Positions 40,560-50,553 of a stretch of 64,000 bases of DNA are shown piece after piece. The notes below the pieces were generated by a model. The model saw only the letters and a program-made list of their open reading frames with translations. It had not been told where the DNA came from and did not search any database. Origin of the DNA: Entamoeba invadens IP1 (Eukaryota > Evosea > Mastigamoebida > Endamoebidae); NCBI RefSeq assembly GCF_000330505.1, contig NW_004191777.1, positions 229,224 through 293,223 of the forward strand, given 5' to 3'. Position 1 is the stretch's first letter, and each line of letters begins with the position of its first letter. The position numbers and the translations under genes were made by a program.

Positions 40560-41690
40560 TCAATTAAAAAAGGAGGCGAATACTAATCCATTTGTCACCG
40601 GATCCACAAAGAGAGAAAGATACTGACTTGTCAAAGGACAGAAGTAAATATAAAACAGTTGAGTTGTCAGTGGGTCTATAAATGTAGAACAATAATACAA
40701 CAATATTTGTTGAACAGAGTCTTCATCAAGTTGATTTGGAATTAATGATGCACCATTTACAAGTGGATCAATTTGGTCAACCGTCAAATTGAGTTCACAG
40801 ACTGGTTCGTTTAAGACGTTATCTTGATGTTGAGTTGGGTATTCTTCTTGCAACGAAGTAAAAGGACGATTGGAATCTTGGGTATCATCTTCTATCACAT
40901 TTTGTGCTTGTGATGTTCCCAATAAAGATTGTGGTGCTTCTTTTACATCCACTTTACTTGCACTATGGTTAGTACGAGAGTCATTAATTTGGCTCTCAAG
41001 TGAAGTAAATGGTTCTTCAACTACTCCTTGTTGAGAATCTTTTGCAGAATTAAGTAAATCCAAGCTTACTAATTTTTGAACTTTGAATGGGTTGCACTTT
41101 TTATGCCCTTCTAGTGGTTCGACAGAGAAAAGTTTTGGTTTTCCATTTCCATACATAAAGGGAATGACATCTACACAAAATTCTTCTCCACTGTTTTTGA
41201 AATCCGATATTTTGATTTTATCTTTATTTATCGATTTGATGAAACGGTTTTTGAACTCGTCCCCACTATCCTTTTTACTCTTTCCGTTTGTTCTTTCAAC
41301 TGTGTAATGAAGGGCGACCAATTCATCACTCAATTTGTCCAGTATAATTGACAAATTTAAGTCGTTCTTAATTCTTTTTAGTCTTGTATTTATTGCGCTT
41401 GTTGTCATTCCAGGTTTATCGTTTTCAAACCTTATCTTAGCTTTGTCGATAATGTTGTCTCTGTTGGTGTTCTTGTCGTTTTCGTCCCATACTATTGTCC
41501 CGTCTGGTCTTTCGATTCTAGCAATGATCACTGGGAATAATTGATTTCTAACTGGCTTCTTTACAACAACTATGTATTGATAGTTTGTCACAAGAAAGTT
41601 GACAACTCCGATAACCATCATATCGGATGGTTGATGTGGTTTGTATCCGTTAGTCTGGGATTGTGGTTCCCTCTTCTCTGATTTTTCCAT
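40560..41690 (-). CDS. Orphan protein with conserved-looking N-terminal domain and C-terminal PxT repeats, 376 aa
   Basis: Residues about 25-190 look folded: a hydrophobic strand-rich start (MVIGVVNFLVTNYQYIVVVKK), a basic helical middle (SAINTRLKRIKNDLNLSIIL) and a late strand (FCVDVIPFMYGNGKPKL). Residues about 200-320 are Ser/Gln/Asn/Asp-rich and probably disordered. The last 40 residues hold three tandem 12-residue units of form P-[LV]-T-x2-x5-F (PLTTQLFYIYFC, PLTSQYLSLFVD, PVTNGLVFASFF), faintly like the aromatic OCRE repeats of splicing factors. Domain layout resembles the orphan at 49061-49885. Not a family I know; nuclear regulator is a guess. Confidence 0.65.
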   Translation of the reverse strand: MEKSEKREPQSQTNGYKPHQPSDMMVIGVVNFLVTNYQYIVVVKKPVRNQLFPVIIARIERPDGTIVWDENDKNTNRDNIIDKAKIRFENDKPGMTTSAINTRLKRIKNDLNLSIILDKLSDELVALHYTVERTNGKSKKDSGDEFKNRFIKSINKDKIKISDFKNSGEEFCVDVIPFMYGNGKPKLFSVEPLEGHKKCNPFKVQKLVSLDLLNSAKDSQQGVVEEPFTSLESQINDSRTNHSASKVDVKEAPQSLLGTSQAQNVIEDDTQDSNRPFTSLQEEYPTQHQDNVLNEPVCELNLTVDQIDPLVNGASLIPNQLDEDSVQQILLYYCSTFIDPLTTQLFYIYFCPLTSQYLSLFVDPVTNGLVFASFFN

Positions 41691-42491
41691 TTTTTTAGTT
41701 TTTTAGTATTGCACTTTGGTTTATATTGAACTAATATTTCTTATAAGTTTTTCGTCTGATATTTTTTACGAACTATTATTGTAAATTAGCGGGATTATCA
41801 TGCTTATTATTTTTGTCACGTGAATTTTTGTAAGAGAAATTATCTTTGGGAAAAATGAGAATAAATTAGTTAATATATTATTATTGATCCATTTTATTTA
41901 ATTATTAAAAATATAAAAATGACTCAACATAAAAATTAGACAGTATTTTTCTAATTTTGAATAAAAAGATCATTTCACTTTGTATTTCTTTATGTGTTTT
42001 TTTATAAATAGTATTTCAAAAAAAAATAAAAATAATGTTTCGTGTCATAATTTAATACGATTATATTTAATATATATTATATTTAATATTTTTTCTAGTT
42101 TTTCAATATTAAAAATAGTATATTTTTATTAAAAAAATAATCAATCTATAATAATAATGGTGTTTTAACCATTAAACTTATTTTAAGAAATATATAGACA
42201 CATTTGAAAACCAATGTTTTATAAATCTTACAAATATACAACATTTATTCTAATTCCCTTTATTTTAAACGCATTTTGTGTATTTTTTTGTTAAACTAAC
42301 AAATTTTTATATAAACTTAAATAATTATTTTAATAACAATTTTAATATTATTTTAGATAAATAAATTATAACATTTCATAACATTTTAATATTATAAAAA
42401 ATGTTATTACTAACTTAGAATAAAACTTAATTAAACACAATTCATATTATGATATAATAACCACTATTAACATGATTCAGATTTAACAAGT
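41691..42491. other. Gene-free AT-rich spacer before the tRNA pair
   Basis: About 800 bp of A/T-rich low-complexity sequence. I see no ORF and no further tRNA in it. Confidence 0.45.
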
Positions 42492-42564
42492 GCCTTCCTA
42501 GCTCAGTCGGTAGAGCGTGCGGCTTTTAACCGTAAGGTCGGGGGTTCGAGACCCCCGGGGGGCG
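42492..42564 (+). tRNA. tRNA-Lys (anticodon TTT)
   Basis: 73-base cloverleaf. The acceptor stem GCCTTCC pairs with GGGGGGC (with G-T pairs), and the D arm is TAGCTCAGTCGGTAGAGCG (Box A). The anticodon loop CTTTTAA gives TTT. The T arm is GGGGGTTCGAGACCCCC (Box B). No intron. A T-rich run (TTTTTATTTTTT) follows at once and would serve as a Pol III terminator. Confidence 0.96.
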
Positions 42565-42640
42565 TTTTTATTTTTTAAATATTCTAATAAAATAGAATAT
42601 TTATAATTTAAAAACAAATAATTTAATTAATTTTCAAGAA

Positions 42641-42711
42641 GCATTTGTGGTCTAAGGGCAGAATTCCACCCTTCCAAGGTGGAGATCCGGGTTCGAGTCC
42701 CGGCAAATGCA
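42641..42711 (+). tRNA. tRNA-Gly (anticodon TCC)
   Basis: 71-base cloverleaf. The acceptor stem GCATTTG pairs perfectly with CAAATGC. The anticodon stem CCACC/GGTGG carries loop CTTCCAA (anticodon TCC). The T arm is CCGGGTTCGAGTCCCGG. Followed by CTTTTTG (Pol III terminator). Lies 76 bp downstream of tRNA-Lys on the same strand. Confidence 0.96.
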
Positions 42712-42823
42712 CTTTTTGTTTTTAAGAACAACATAAATATTTAAATCATCAAATGAAATATATTTAATTCAATGAAATGTCTTTCTCCATGAGTCTCTTT
42801 CTGAACAATCAAAAACGAGTGAA

Positions 42824-44522
42824 TTAATATTCGTATCTCACCTGATAAGGTTCTGGTCCGATGAATCCCTTATATTCAGGGAATTGAGCAGTGCTTTTCT
42901 TGATTTGTTCATAATCAAACTCGCCTTTACCATCATACGATTGTTCTTTCCAGTCAATGTCAAATTGGACGCCATACGATGAGTCTGGTGTCTTGATCAT
43001 ATTCATTTTGTCAAAGACGGAATAGGGGATAGATCTATATCCGCAGAATGTTTTGTCGGTGAGTTGGTTGATCAAGTCGATATGTTCTTGAATAGGTACA
43101 ATGAATGATGGGAAGCTTTCAAGTGGGAAGTCAGTGAAAGTGACTTCCTTTTGGTCGTCCGTGTTAGTTTTGTCGACTTGTAAGAAAGTAATAGTATACA
43201 AGTACGACGAGTATTGTGATCTTGCAGTTGAAGAGACGAAGTATCTTTTTGTTGTGTCGCACAATGTATCTTTGATACATTCAAATTCCATAGGTTTTCT
43301 TGTGTTCTTCACATTTGTTTCAATGTATTGGGTGTTCAAGCAAGTCTTGCTCAAGTCTTGTTTTAAGACCTTTTTATCGCCTGTAGGGCCTGGGTTCATA
43401 GCAACGCATGAATCCCAAGACAATGGGTTGTATACATTTGGGCATAAAGTTCTTTCGTCCCATTCACTGTGTTCACCCTTCAAATAGAAAGCGCTGTGTG
43501 TGCCATAAATAGTCGTTTCGTCTGTTGTGTCTCTCACAATGAAAGCGCCTTTTGTGTTGTCTTTAGCCAAGTAGTTGTCATTATAGCCAACAACAGTGAC
43601 CAAGTGATAACCATATCTGTTCAACCCTTGATTTGGTAAGATGTACTCTCCATCGGGTGTAATTCTTTGTGATGGAATGTACGCACAAAGTCCATCATTT
43701 TCTGGGCATTGCTTGATGACTACTTTATCCAACTTCCCTAATATGTTCTGTTCAGAGCTCACTGGAACGACGTGCATACCCTCATTCAATACAACCATAA
43801 GAGAGACGGGATTATTCATTGACGCCCGTTTGATTTCGGAAAGCGTGCGATAAGTCGCGATTTTTGTCACATTAAACAACAACGCGTTTTTAGCTTCGGC
43901 GGCGTCTTTTCCAGTGCAAAGGAACTGTCCATCGACTGATGTTTGGTAATCACAAACTGAATGTGGAATGACTTTATTGGAAAGTGAAGAGTACCTCCAC
44001 AAGAATTGTGGGTATCCAGTGTTAGTCGTATAGCTGTACGCTTTCATAGGACATCCCTTATAATTGTCAGTCTTAATAGCATCAAGAGCGTCAATTGCGT
44101 ACGCCTGTTCGTTCAACGAAATATATTGATTGGCAAGCTTCTTGTTGTAAGCATACTCTAACTGGAAAATTGTCGAAAAGGCCCAGCACATTGATCTCTG
44201 TCCTTGGTATTTGACGGGTGGTAAATTGGGGAGAAGAAATTGGGACGGAATTTTAACTTCTTGGACTTTGGCATACTCATTGATTGCGTCAATGACATAT
44301 TTTGTTCCATTTTGAATCACTTCCTACTTGTTAGTATAATTATTAATAAACTAAACTACAAACTGCAGAAATCGTTTCAAGGTCAGACTTGCTAATCGGT
44401 TGAACTACCGAGTAATACACGAAAGTCGAGAAAAGAAGACACACAGCAATGGTGGTCACGATAAGGACCGACCACTGAAGAAGAGAGAAGAACAATTTGT
44501 TCAGGAACTCTTTGAAGCCCAT
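42824..44522 (-). CDS. Papain-family (C1) cysteine peptidase with N-terminal membrane anchor, one intron
   Basis: 552 aa, complement exons 44364-44522 and 42824-44323. The 40-bp intron (44324-44363) starts GTTTGT, contains TACTAAC and ends TAG. Exon 1 gives a cytosolic lead and one transmembrane helix (LIVTTIAVCLLFSTFVYY), replacing a signal peptide, as in the CP-C class of Entamoeba cysteine peptidases. The catalytic Gln and Cys lie in YQGQRSMCWAFS and the catalytic His in GYHLVTVVGYN. The usual NSW motif with catalytic Asn reads FIVRDTTDE, so Asp replaces Asn. A Cys-rich C-terminal region follows. No inhibitory propeptide motif obvious. Confidence 0.9.
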
Positions 44523-44547
44523 TGGAATTTAAAGTTCGATCTTCTTT

Positions 44548-44697
44548 CTATTCTTTTTCTTGGATCATAGAATTTTTAATATTTGTAATGCGTTCAAATA
44601 CACTAGAATTGTGGGGTTTATAACTTTTGATATCCCTTGTTTTCTTATCAGTCTTGGGGAATTTTTTGGCACCTTCCACTCTGTCTTTTTTTGTCAT
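44548..44697 (-). CDS. Possible very small basic protein, 49 aa
   Basis: An ATG at 44697 opens a Lys-rich 49-codon frame (TKKDRVEGAKKFPKTDKKTR) ending ITNIKNSMIQEKE. It sits immediately upstream of the cysteine-peptidase gene on the same strand, 25 bp from its start, which is close even for Entamoeba. Composition is more coding-like than the flanks, but no family is recognised. Could be a chance ORF. Confidence 0.35.
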   Translation of the reverse strand: MTKKDRVEGAKKFPKTDKKTRDIKSYKPHNSSVFERITNIKNSMIQEKE

Positions 44698-45206
44698 TAA
44701 GAAATTAATTACTTTGTATAGATTTTTATTAATCAAATGATCAATTGTCAAATAGAATAATTTTAACTATAATGTATAGTTTAGTTTGTATAACAGTTAT
44801 AATAGAGTAAAAATAAATATTTTTGTTATTGAATTATATTATATATATAATTTATTATATAGTACATTTTAAAAAACGTGTATTATAATCGTGAATGGTT
44901 TTATTATAAAATATGATACAAATTATTTTAAATTATGTAATTAGAACCATAACAACTCAATTACAATTCTGCAAAATTGGGAAACTATTTATATCAAACC
45001 ATTTATAATACACGTGTATTTCATTAGAATAAAATACACAAAAAAACAATACAAAATTATGACATAAAACACCGTTTATGGTAAAACATATCATATCAAT
45101 AATTATTTTATTAATAGAATTTTGAAAATGTTAGAACGTTTTACGATTTTTGGTTTCTCCAGTTTTTCTTAAAACCTCAAAAAAAACAAGGGTTTTTAAA
45201 ATCAAA
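44698..45206. other. AT-rich divergent spacer
   Basis: About 500 bp of A/T-rich sequence serving the minus-strand small ORF and the plus-strand ArgRS gene. Nothing else recognised. Confidence 0.45.
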
Positions 45207-46928
45207 ATGTTAGCCCCGTTCAAAGTTGCCATTGCAAAAGTTGTGAGTGAGGCTGCCTCCATTCCAGAGGATTTTGCCGAGAAGAGTGTCGAACTTTGTA
45301 AAAAGAAGGAGTCGGGTGATTTCTCGGTCCCAATTCCACGTATTATCAGACAAATGACAACACAAGAGAAGAACCCAAGCAAAGTAGCTGAGGAACTTGC
45401 CAAGAAGATAGCTCCAAACGACTTTATCAGCAAAGTGACTGTCACAGGTCCATTCATCAACTTTTCTATCAACAAATCTGCACTTGCAAAGACAATCATT
45501 TCTCAAGTCTTTAACGAGAAAGAGCATTTTGGAGGGTCAAAGATGGGAGATGGCCAAAAGGTTGTTGTCGAGTTTTCATCACCCAATATTGCTAAGCCAT
45601 TCCATGCGGGTCATTTAAGATCAACCATCATCGGAAACTTCATTGCGAACGTCCATAGATTATTAGGGTTTGATGTCATCTCTATGAATTGGCTTGGAGA
45701 CTGGGGAAGTCAATTTGGACTTCTTGCTATCGGTTTTGAGAAGTACGGAAGCCAAGAAGAACTCGAGAAGAACCCAATTAGACATTTATATGATGTCTAC
45801 GTCAAAATCAATGCAGATAAGAAGGCCGACGATAACGTCCGAGCACAGGGAAAAGACTTTTTCAAACACATGGAACAAGGTGACGAGGAGTATCTTGCAA
45901 AGTGGAAACTCTTCAAGAAATTGTCACTCGAAGAGCTTAAAAGAGTCTATAAAAGACTCAACGTCACTTTTGATGTGTTCACAGGAGAGTCTGAGACTGA
46001 CTGGGCTTTGGTGGATGAGACTGTTAAAGAACTTGAAGTTAAAGGAATATCTAAGATGGACAAAGGATGTTTGGTCGTCGATTTAGAGAAGTACAAATTG
46101 GGTGTTGCTTTATTGAAGAAAGACGATGGGTCTACGTTGTATTTGACTCGTGATATTGCCTCAGCCATTAAGAGATATCGCACTTATAACTTCTCCAAGA
46201 GTTATTATGTTGTTGCATCACAACAGAACCTTCACTTCAAACAATTGTTCAAGATCCTTGAGCTTCTTGGCTATTCTTGGGCTAAGAATTGTTATCACAT
46301 TTCATTTGGTATGGTGATGGGTATGTCCACCAGACGAGGAACAGCCGTTTTCTTGCAAGACATATTGGATGACGCTTCTGCTACAATGTTAGAAACAATG
46401 CAAAAGAACACTGACAAACTCAGTGAGATTAAAACCGAGGATCAAGCTGCCATTGCTGATAAAATCGGTGTCTCTGCAGTCTTTGTCCAGGATTATAACG
46501 CTAAAAGAATTAAAGACTACCAATACAATAGAGAAAGAATGACATCATTTGAAGGATATACCGGACCCTATTTGCAATACGCACACGCACGTTGTTGTGG
46601 TGTTGAGAGAAAGGCTGGTCTTCCAATCCCAACCCTTGATGAGGTCGACTTCACATTACTTAACGAACCAGAGGCTGAAGCACTTGTGTTGGCTATTGCA
46701 AAGTACGGAGACGTCATTATGAACACTTACAACAACCTCGAGCCAAACACACTTGTCACTTACTTGTTCGAATTGTCACACGTCATCGCAAGCGCACACT
46801 CGGTTTTGAGAGTCAAAGGTTCAGAAGAAAAGCTTGCTAAATCCAGATTGATGCTTCTTCACTGTGCTCGAGTAGTACTTGGCAATGGGTTGAGATTGCT
46901 TGGGTTGGAGCCTTTAGAAAAGATGTAA
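45207..46928 (+). CDS. rars: Arginyl-tRNA synthetase (class Ia), cytosolic
   Basis: 573 aa. Charges tRNA-Arg for translation. The N-terminal additional domain (about 1-110) is followed by the catalytic Rossmann fold, with the HIGH-like block in NIAKPFHAGHLRSTIIGN (near residues 128-142), LGDWGSQFG, and a KMSKS-region replacement, MSTRRG (near 373). An ArgRS may lack a canonical KMSKS. The C-terminal anticodon-binding DALR domain follows YAHARCCGVERK and ends near GLRLLGLEPL. The start is the ATG at 45207; the frame extends upstream without ATG. Confidence 0.96.
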   Translation: MLAPFKVAIAKVVSEAASIPEDFAEKSVELCKKKESGDFSVPIPRIIRQMTTQEKNPSKVAEELAKKIAPNDFISKVTVTGPFINFSINKSALAKTIISQVFNEKEHFGGSKMGDGQKVVVEFSSPNIAKPFHAGHLRSTIIGNFIANVHRLLGFDVISMNWLGDWGSQFGLLAIGFEKYGSQEELEKNPIRHLYDVYVKINADKKADDNVRAQGKDFFKHMEQGDEEYLAKWKLFKKLSLEELKRVYKRLNVTFDVFTGESETDWALVDETVKELEVKGISKMDKGCLVVDLEKYKLGVALLKKDDGSTLYLTRDIASAIKRYRTYNFSKSYYVVASQQNLHFKQLFKILELLGYSWAKNCYHISFGMVMGMSTRRGTAVFLQDILDDASATMLETMQKNTDKLSEIKTEDQAAIADKIGVSAVFVQDYNAKRIKDYQYNRERMTSFEGYTGPYLQYAHARCCGVERKAGLPIPTLDEVDFTLLNEPEAEALVLAIAKYGDVIMNTYNNLEPNTLVTYLFELSHVIASAHSVLRVKGSEEKLAKSRLMLLHCARVVLGNGLRLLGLEPLEKM

Positions 46929-47179
46929 GTCTTTTTAATTTTTTTAGGTTCATTTAATTAATAATTATTTGAATGTTGGAGATTTGTTGTATCTATTTAT
47001 ATATTATATTTAAACTATAAAAACTTAAAACACAGAATTTGAAGTTTTTGTGTGTAATATTATCACCGTTAATCTATTTTTTGATTGTATTTCAAATTAC
47101 AACAACAATATAATTTTGTTGTTGTGGTTAAACTACAGTGTATCTTATAACAAATAGCACTTGTAATCAGTTAGAACAT

Positions 47180-48385
47180 TTAGATCTTCTTCCCCCAAGT
47201 GGTTTCGTCGTACCAGACGCATGGATCAGTGTCATATGGCTTCTCTTGCTCACCTTTGCACCAGGTACCCTTTGAACATGGTCTGAATCCAGTGTAAAAC
47301 TCGGAGCACTGGAAGTACTGATCGTTGTGTTTCCCATCGATCACACAGAAGAGACCATCTTCCTTGCATTTCAGCTCATTTTCTTCAGAGACGACCGGCT
47401 TCTCAACACTCTTTGCCTTTGAACTCTCAGTTGTTTTCTCTACACATGGATCAACCTTGATGTCAAACTTGCCCTTTCCTTTGCAAATTGTGCCTGGTGG
47501 GCATTTTGAGAATCCTTTATACGCATCGGTGCAGATGTAGTACTCGTTGTCGTGCTTCCCATCCAACACGCAGTAGAGTCCTTCTTCCGTGCATGTTGGG
47601 ATGTCTTCATTCTTGTCGACTGACGGGGTTCCCACAGATTTTTCAGTGCTCTTTTGTGGATTTTCAATTGAGTTGTCGTTCAGCAAGACACAAGGGCTTA
47701 ATGTGTATGGTTTTGTTGATGCGCCAGCACACTTAGTGCCGGTTGGGCATTTCATGAATCCCTTATAGGAGTCTGCGCAGACGTAGTACTGGAAGTCGTG
47801 TTTTCCATCTTCGACGCAGTAGAACCCATTCTCCTTGCAGTCTGGAATTTCACCCTTATCGGTGCTTTTTATTTCGCTCTTCTCCTTTGACTTCTCAATC
47901 AACTCCTCATCAAGGATGCATGGGTTGACTGTGTATGGGTAGTGTCCCTTAGCACCACACTTTGTTCCAGCTGGGCATTTTGAGTATCCATTATATGTTG
48001 GTGAGCAGATGTAATACTCTTTTGTGTGCTTCTCATCGCCGGTGCAATAAAACCCATCCTCTTTACATATCTCCTTCTCTTCACTCTTGTCAACTGATGG
48101 TGTCACTGGGACTTTCGACGTCTCTTTGCTCTTTTCCTCGCTTTTTGTAGTTTCTTCCTTGTAACCACATGGGTTATACCCAAAGTCTACACGTTCTTTG
48201 GCAATACACTCAGTCCCCGGCGCACATGGTCTGAGTCCTTGGAAAGTATTTGAGCACTCAAAGTATTGTTTTGAATATTTGGTGTCGTTTATACAATACA
48301 ACCCATCAACTGTACAGTCGAAAGTACATCCGTTGTCAGTCACAACCTTCGCAGCTGCTATACCGAACAATATAAAAGAAAACAT
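47180..48385 (-). CDS. Jacob-like cyst-wall lectin with five six-cysteine chitin-binding domains
   Basis: 401 aa, secreted (signal peptide about 1-13). Five six-Cys domains at about 24-73, 107-156, 183-232, 265-314 and 340-389, each with aromatic positions (for example CTGDEKHTKEYYIC, then CPAGTKC). Spacers rich in Lys, Glu, Ser and Thr separate them. Spacers 1 and 3 contain TPSVDK (95-100, 253-258), the sequence reported as a cysteine-protease cleavage site in Jacob lectins of E. invadens cyst walls. Domain count and spacing match published Jacob. Expected role: cross-linking chitin fibrils during encystation. A CTATAAAAG box lies about 30 bp upstream, and CAACAAA, matching the reported encystation regulatory motif, occurs at 48499-48505. 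Confidence 0.92.
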   Translation of the reverse strand: MFSFILFGIAAAKVVTDNGCTFDCTVDGLYCINDTKYSKQYFECSNTFQGLRPCAPGTECIAKERVDFGYNPCGYKEETTKSEEKSKETSKVPVTPSVDKSEEKEICKEDGFYCTGDEKHTKEYYICSPTYNGYSKCPAGTKCGAKGHYPYTVNPCILDEELIEKSKEKSEIKSTDKGEIPDCKENGFYCVEDGKHDFQYYVCADSYKGFMKCPTGTKCAGASTKPYTLSPCVLLNDNSIENPQKSTEKSVGTPSVDKNEDIPTCTEEGLYCVLDGKHDNEYYICTDAYKGFSKCPPGTICKGKGKFDIKVDPCVEKTTESSKAKSVEKPVVSEENELKCKEDGLFCVIDGKHNDQYFQCSEFYTGFRPCSKGTWCKGEQEKPYDTDPCVWYDETTWGKKI

Positions 48386-49060
48386 TTGATACTCACAGTG
48401 CTTATTCGACGCTTTTATAGAGGTTCCATGATCTCCGACACCGAAAATGGGATCTCTTTGTTTTGTTAAGGGGGATCAGATTTCTTTGACAAATCGGTTT
48501 TGTTGTTCATGTAACAAATTCTATTTTGTTAATTAATTATTATATTATTGTTTATTATCATATTTATAAACAAAATCAAAATTATTAACTAAATCAAATA
48601 TAATATAGCAATTTATAATAAAATGTTTATTTTAATATAAATAAAAAAATTATTATAAAATCATTTTTAATAATTAAAAGAAATTAGAACACAATTAGTT
48701 ATATAAAAAAAGGAAGCTACGTTTTACCACATAAATAATCTATGATAATGAATATACCCGAATTAATGGACTCTATCTTGGTGGTATTAAAAACACCTAA
48801 ATAAGGTCAATCAAAAGGAAGAACTCATGAATTAAAATATTCGATATTACATTCCCAAGAAGGAAGGAAAGAAAGAAGCTGTTGTACCAAAAGTTGTTGT
48901 CGCTGAGAAAAAAAAAGAGAAGAAGTGATTCAACCTATTTAATTAATTAAATTATTAACCATTTAATATTTAATGAAAGTATTTTTAATCATAATAATTA
49001 ATTAAATTAATCACATTCTTAATTATTGAATTTCTTAACAATATTGTGTAATGTTTAAGA
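48386..49060. other. Spacer upstream of the Jacob-like gene, with one short coding-like remnant
   Basis: The right-hand start holds the Jacob promoter (minus-strand CTATAAAAG near 48412; CAACAAA at 48499-48505). Around 48842-48928 a plus-strand frame after a TAA encodes about 30 Lys-rich codons ending KVVVAEKKKEKK and a stop, like the tail of a ribosomal or other basic protein. No upstream exon found, so it may be a decayed fragment. Confidence 0.4.
48499..48505 (-). promoter_or_regulatory. CAACAAA, possible encystation regulatory motif upstream of the Jacob-like gene
   Basis: CAACAAA on the minus strand, about 115 bp 5' of the Jacob-like start codon. This heptamer is reported as the binding motif of the encystation transcription factor ERM-BP in E. 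invadens. A single seven-base match in AT-rich DNA can occur by chance, but a cyst-wall gene is the right kind of target. Confidence 0.35.
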
Positions 49061-49885
49061 TCATACATTTGTATTTCCACACTCCAAGGGTACAACAATA
49101 TATGACACATTACAACAAAGTACACCATCAGCATTATAATAGAAATAACAGCCATTTGGTGAACTTACACACCCATTATGATGTATATTCAAATCACTAT
49201 TTCCATTACTTTCAATAGTATCTCTTTTATTTTTATACACTTCGTTTACATTTTGTTGTTCATAAGAATGCACTTGATCTTGTGGTATCGATGGCGTAAC
49301 AGTAGAAGTGACACGCATCGTTCCAAATTCACGTTGACCATTCGAAGAGAGGTTGTTTATATCCAACACTGACATTGAATATAAAGAAAAGATTTGCTCA
49401 TTAAATGCATCTAAAGACGCAGTTTCTTGCTTTTTTGAAAATGATACCTTTGGAAGACTTCTTATTATTGTAATTACACCTTTGCCAAATGAAGTAAATC
49501 CAGTCTCATTGAAAGGATCTATGCATTCATACTTCGACAGTTTGATTGTCTTTGTGGCACGACGTGCCTTTCGTAATTTAAATGAAAGCTTCTGTGTATT
49601 AATAAGAAAATCAGACACCACATTTAACAAAAGTGCATCTTCGCTCTTTTTACAGTCAGAAACAACTACCTTGTCGTAGAGAGAAGTCTTTGCAATGGTG
49701 ATGTGGTCTTCAACAACAAAAGTCTTTGTTTTCGAGATTGGGCACTTTAACATGAATGAGACACCATACAAATTTGCAATACCAATAATCGCAGCATTAC
49801 TAACGTGTTCTCTATTTGTGCTCTCGCGTTTAGTCATCGTTTGTTTACTAACGCTTTCCACTGTGTGACTCATAAAATGATTCAT
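49061..49885 (-). CDS. Orphan protein, 274 aa, layout like the 40560-41690 protein
   Basis: An N-terminal hydrophobic strand-rich region (AAIIGIANLYGVSFMLKCP) is followed by a basic stretch (SFKLRKARRATKTIKLSK) and a strand (GVITIIRSLPKVSFSKKQ). Then comes a Gln/Asn/Ser-rich linker (about 180-235) and a Cys/Tyr-rich end (SPNGCYFYYNADGVLCCNV). The order of elements parallels the orphan at 40560-41690, which suggests a distant lineage-specific family. No known domain. ATG at 49885 follows a GTTTTTAAAC box by about ten bases. Confidence 0.62.
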   Translation of the reverse strand: MNHFMSHTVESVSKQTMTKRESTNREHVSNAAIIGIANLYGVSFMLKCPISKTKTFVVEDHITIAKTSLYDKVVVSDCKKSEDALLLNVVSDFLINTQKLSFKLRKARRATKTIKLSKYECIDPFNETGFTSFGKGVITIIRSLPKVSFSKKQETASLDAFNEQIFSLYSMSVLDINNLSSNGQREFGTMRVTSTVTPSIPQDQVHSYEQQNVNEVYKNKRDTIESNGNSDLNIHHNGCVSSPNGCYFYYNADGVLCCNVSYIVVPLECGNTNV

Positions 49886-49993
49886 ACATTTACAGGTTTA
49901 AAAACCACTGAGAACTTTATTGTCTAATATAAATACTTATATTGTTTTATTACCCATCACAAAGATGATATAAACCTCAACATATGAATTCAA

Positions 49994-50163
49994 TTATCTA
50001 TTTTTGGTAAATTGAATTTGGAGATATGAGGTTATTGAATTGCTAGTTCTCGGAATAAGACTAACCTGTAGACAGTTATTCAGCCCGGGTTTCAGTGTAA
50101 TCATAAGATTATCAACCTTTGAATCAGAAGAAGCGTCAACCTTTGTATTGATGTTGACGTTTG
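49994..50163 (-). pseudogene. Coding-like fragment, about 55 codons, no start
   Basis: An open minus-strand frame between stops reads as an ordinary protein segment (KVDNLMITLKPGLNNCLQVS, then LIPRTSNSITSYLQIQF). It is preceded by an in-frame stop rather than an ATG, and no acceptor is convincing. Likely the 3' part of a decayed gene. Confidence 0.35.
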
Positions 50164-50553
50164 GTTAAGTTTCGTGGTAGTTTTCTTTTAGTTGAGGTTT
50201 TAATTAAAAAATCCTCCTTTTGTTCACCTATCTCCAACAAGATACTTGCTTTATTTATTAAAGTTCTCATCAATTTTTGTTTATATTTAAAAAGATATAA
50301 TTTAATTTATAATTTCAATACTATAATTTATATATATATATATATTTTAATAAACTTATTATTATATATAGTTAATTTGATTATTTTTTTATTTTTTACT
50401 TATTATTATTATTGTATTATAGTATTATTTTAGAATTTAAATTAAAAAAGTTATAATTTTGGTTAAAATACAGGATGTTGGATAATCACTTGGCAGAGAA
50501 AAAAGCAATGACAAAATTTTATTTTTTAATATCACTGTAATTTTTATTGGGGT

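Noticed and set aside
50161..50433. A 90-codon plus-strand ORF full of Ile/Tyr/Leu
   Set aside because: It reads through AT-rich simple sequence, starts without ATG and has no coding character beyond composition.
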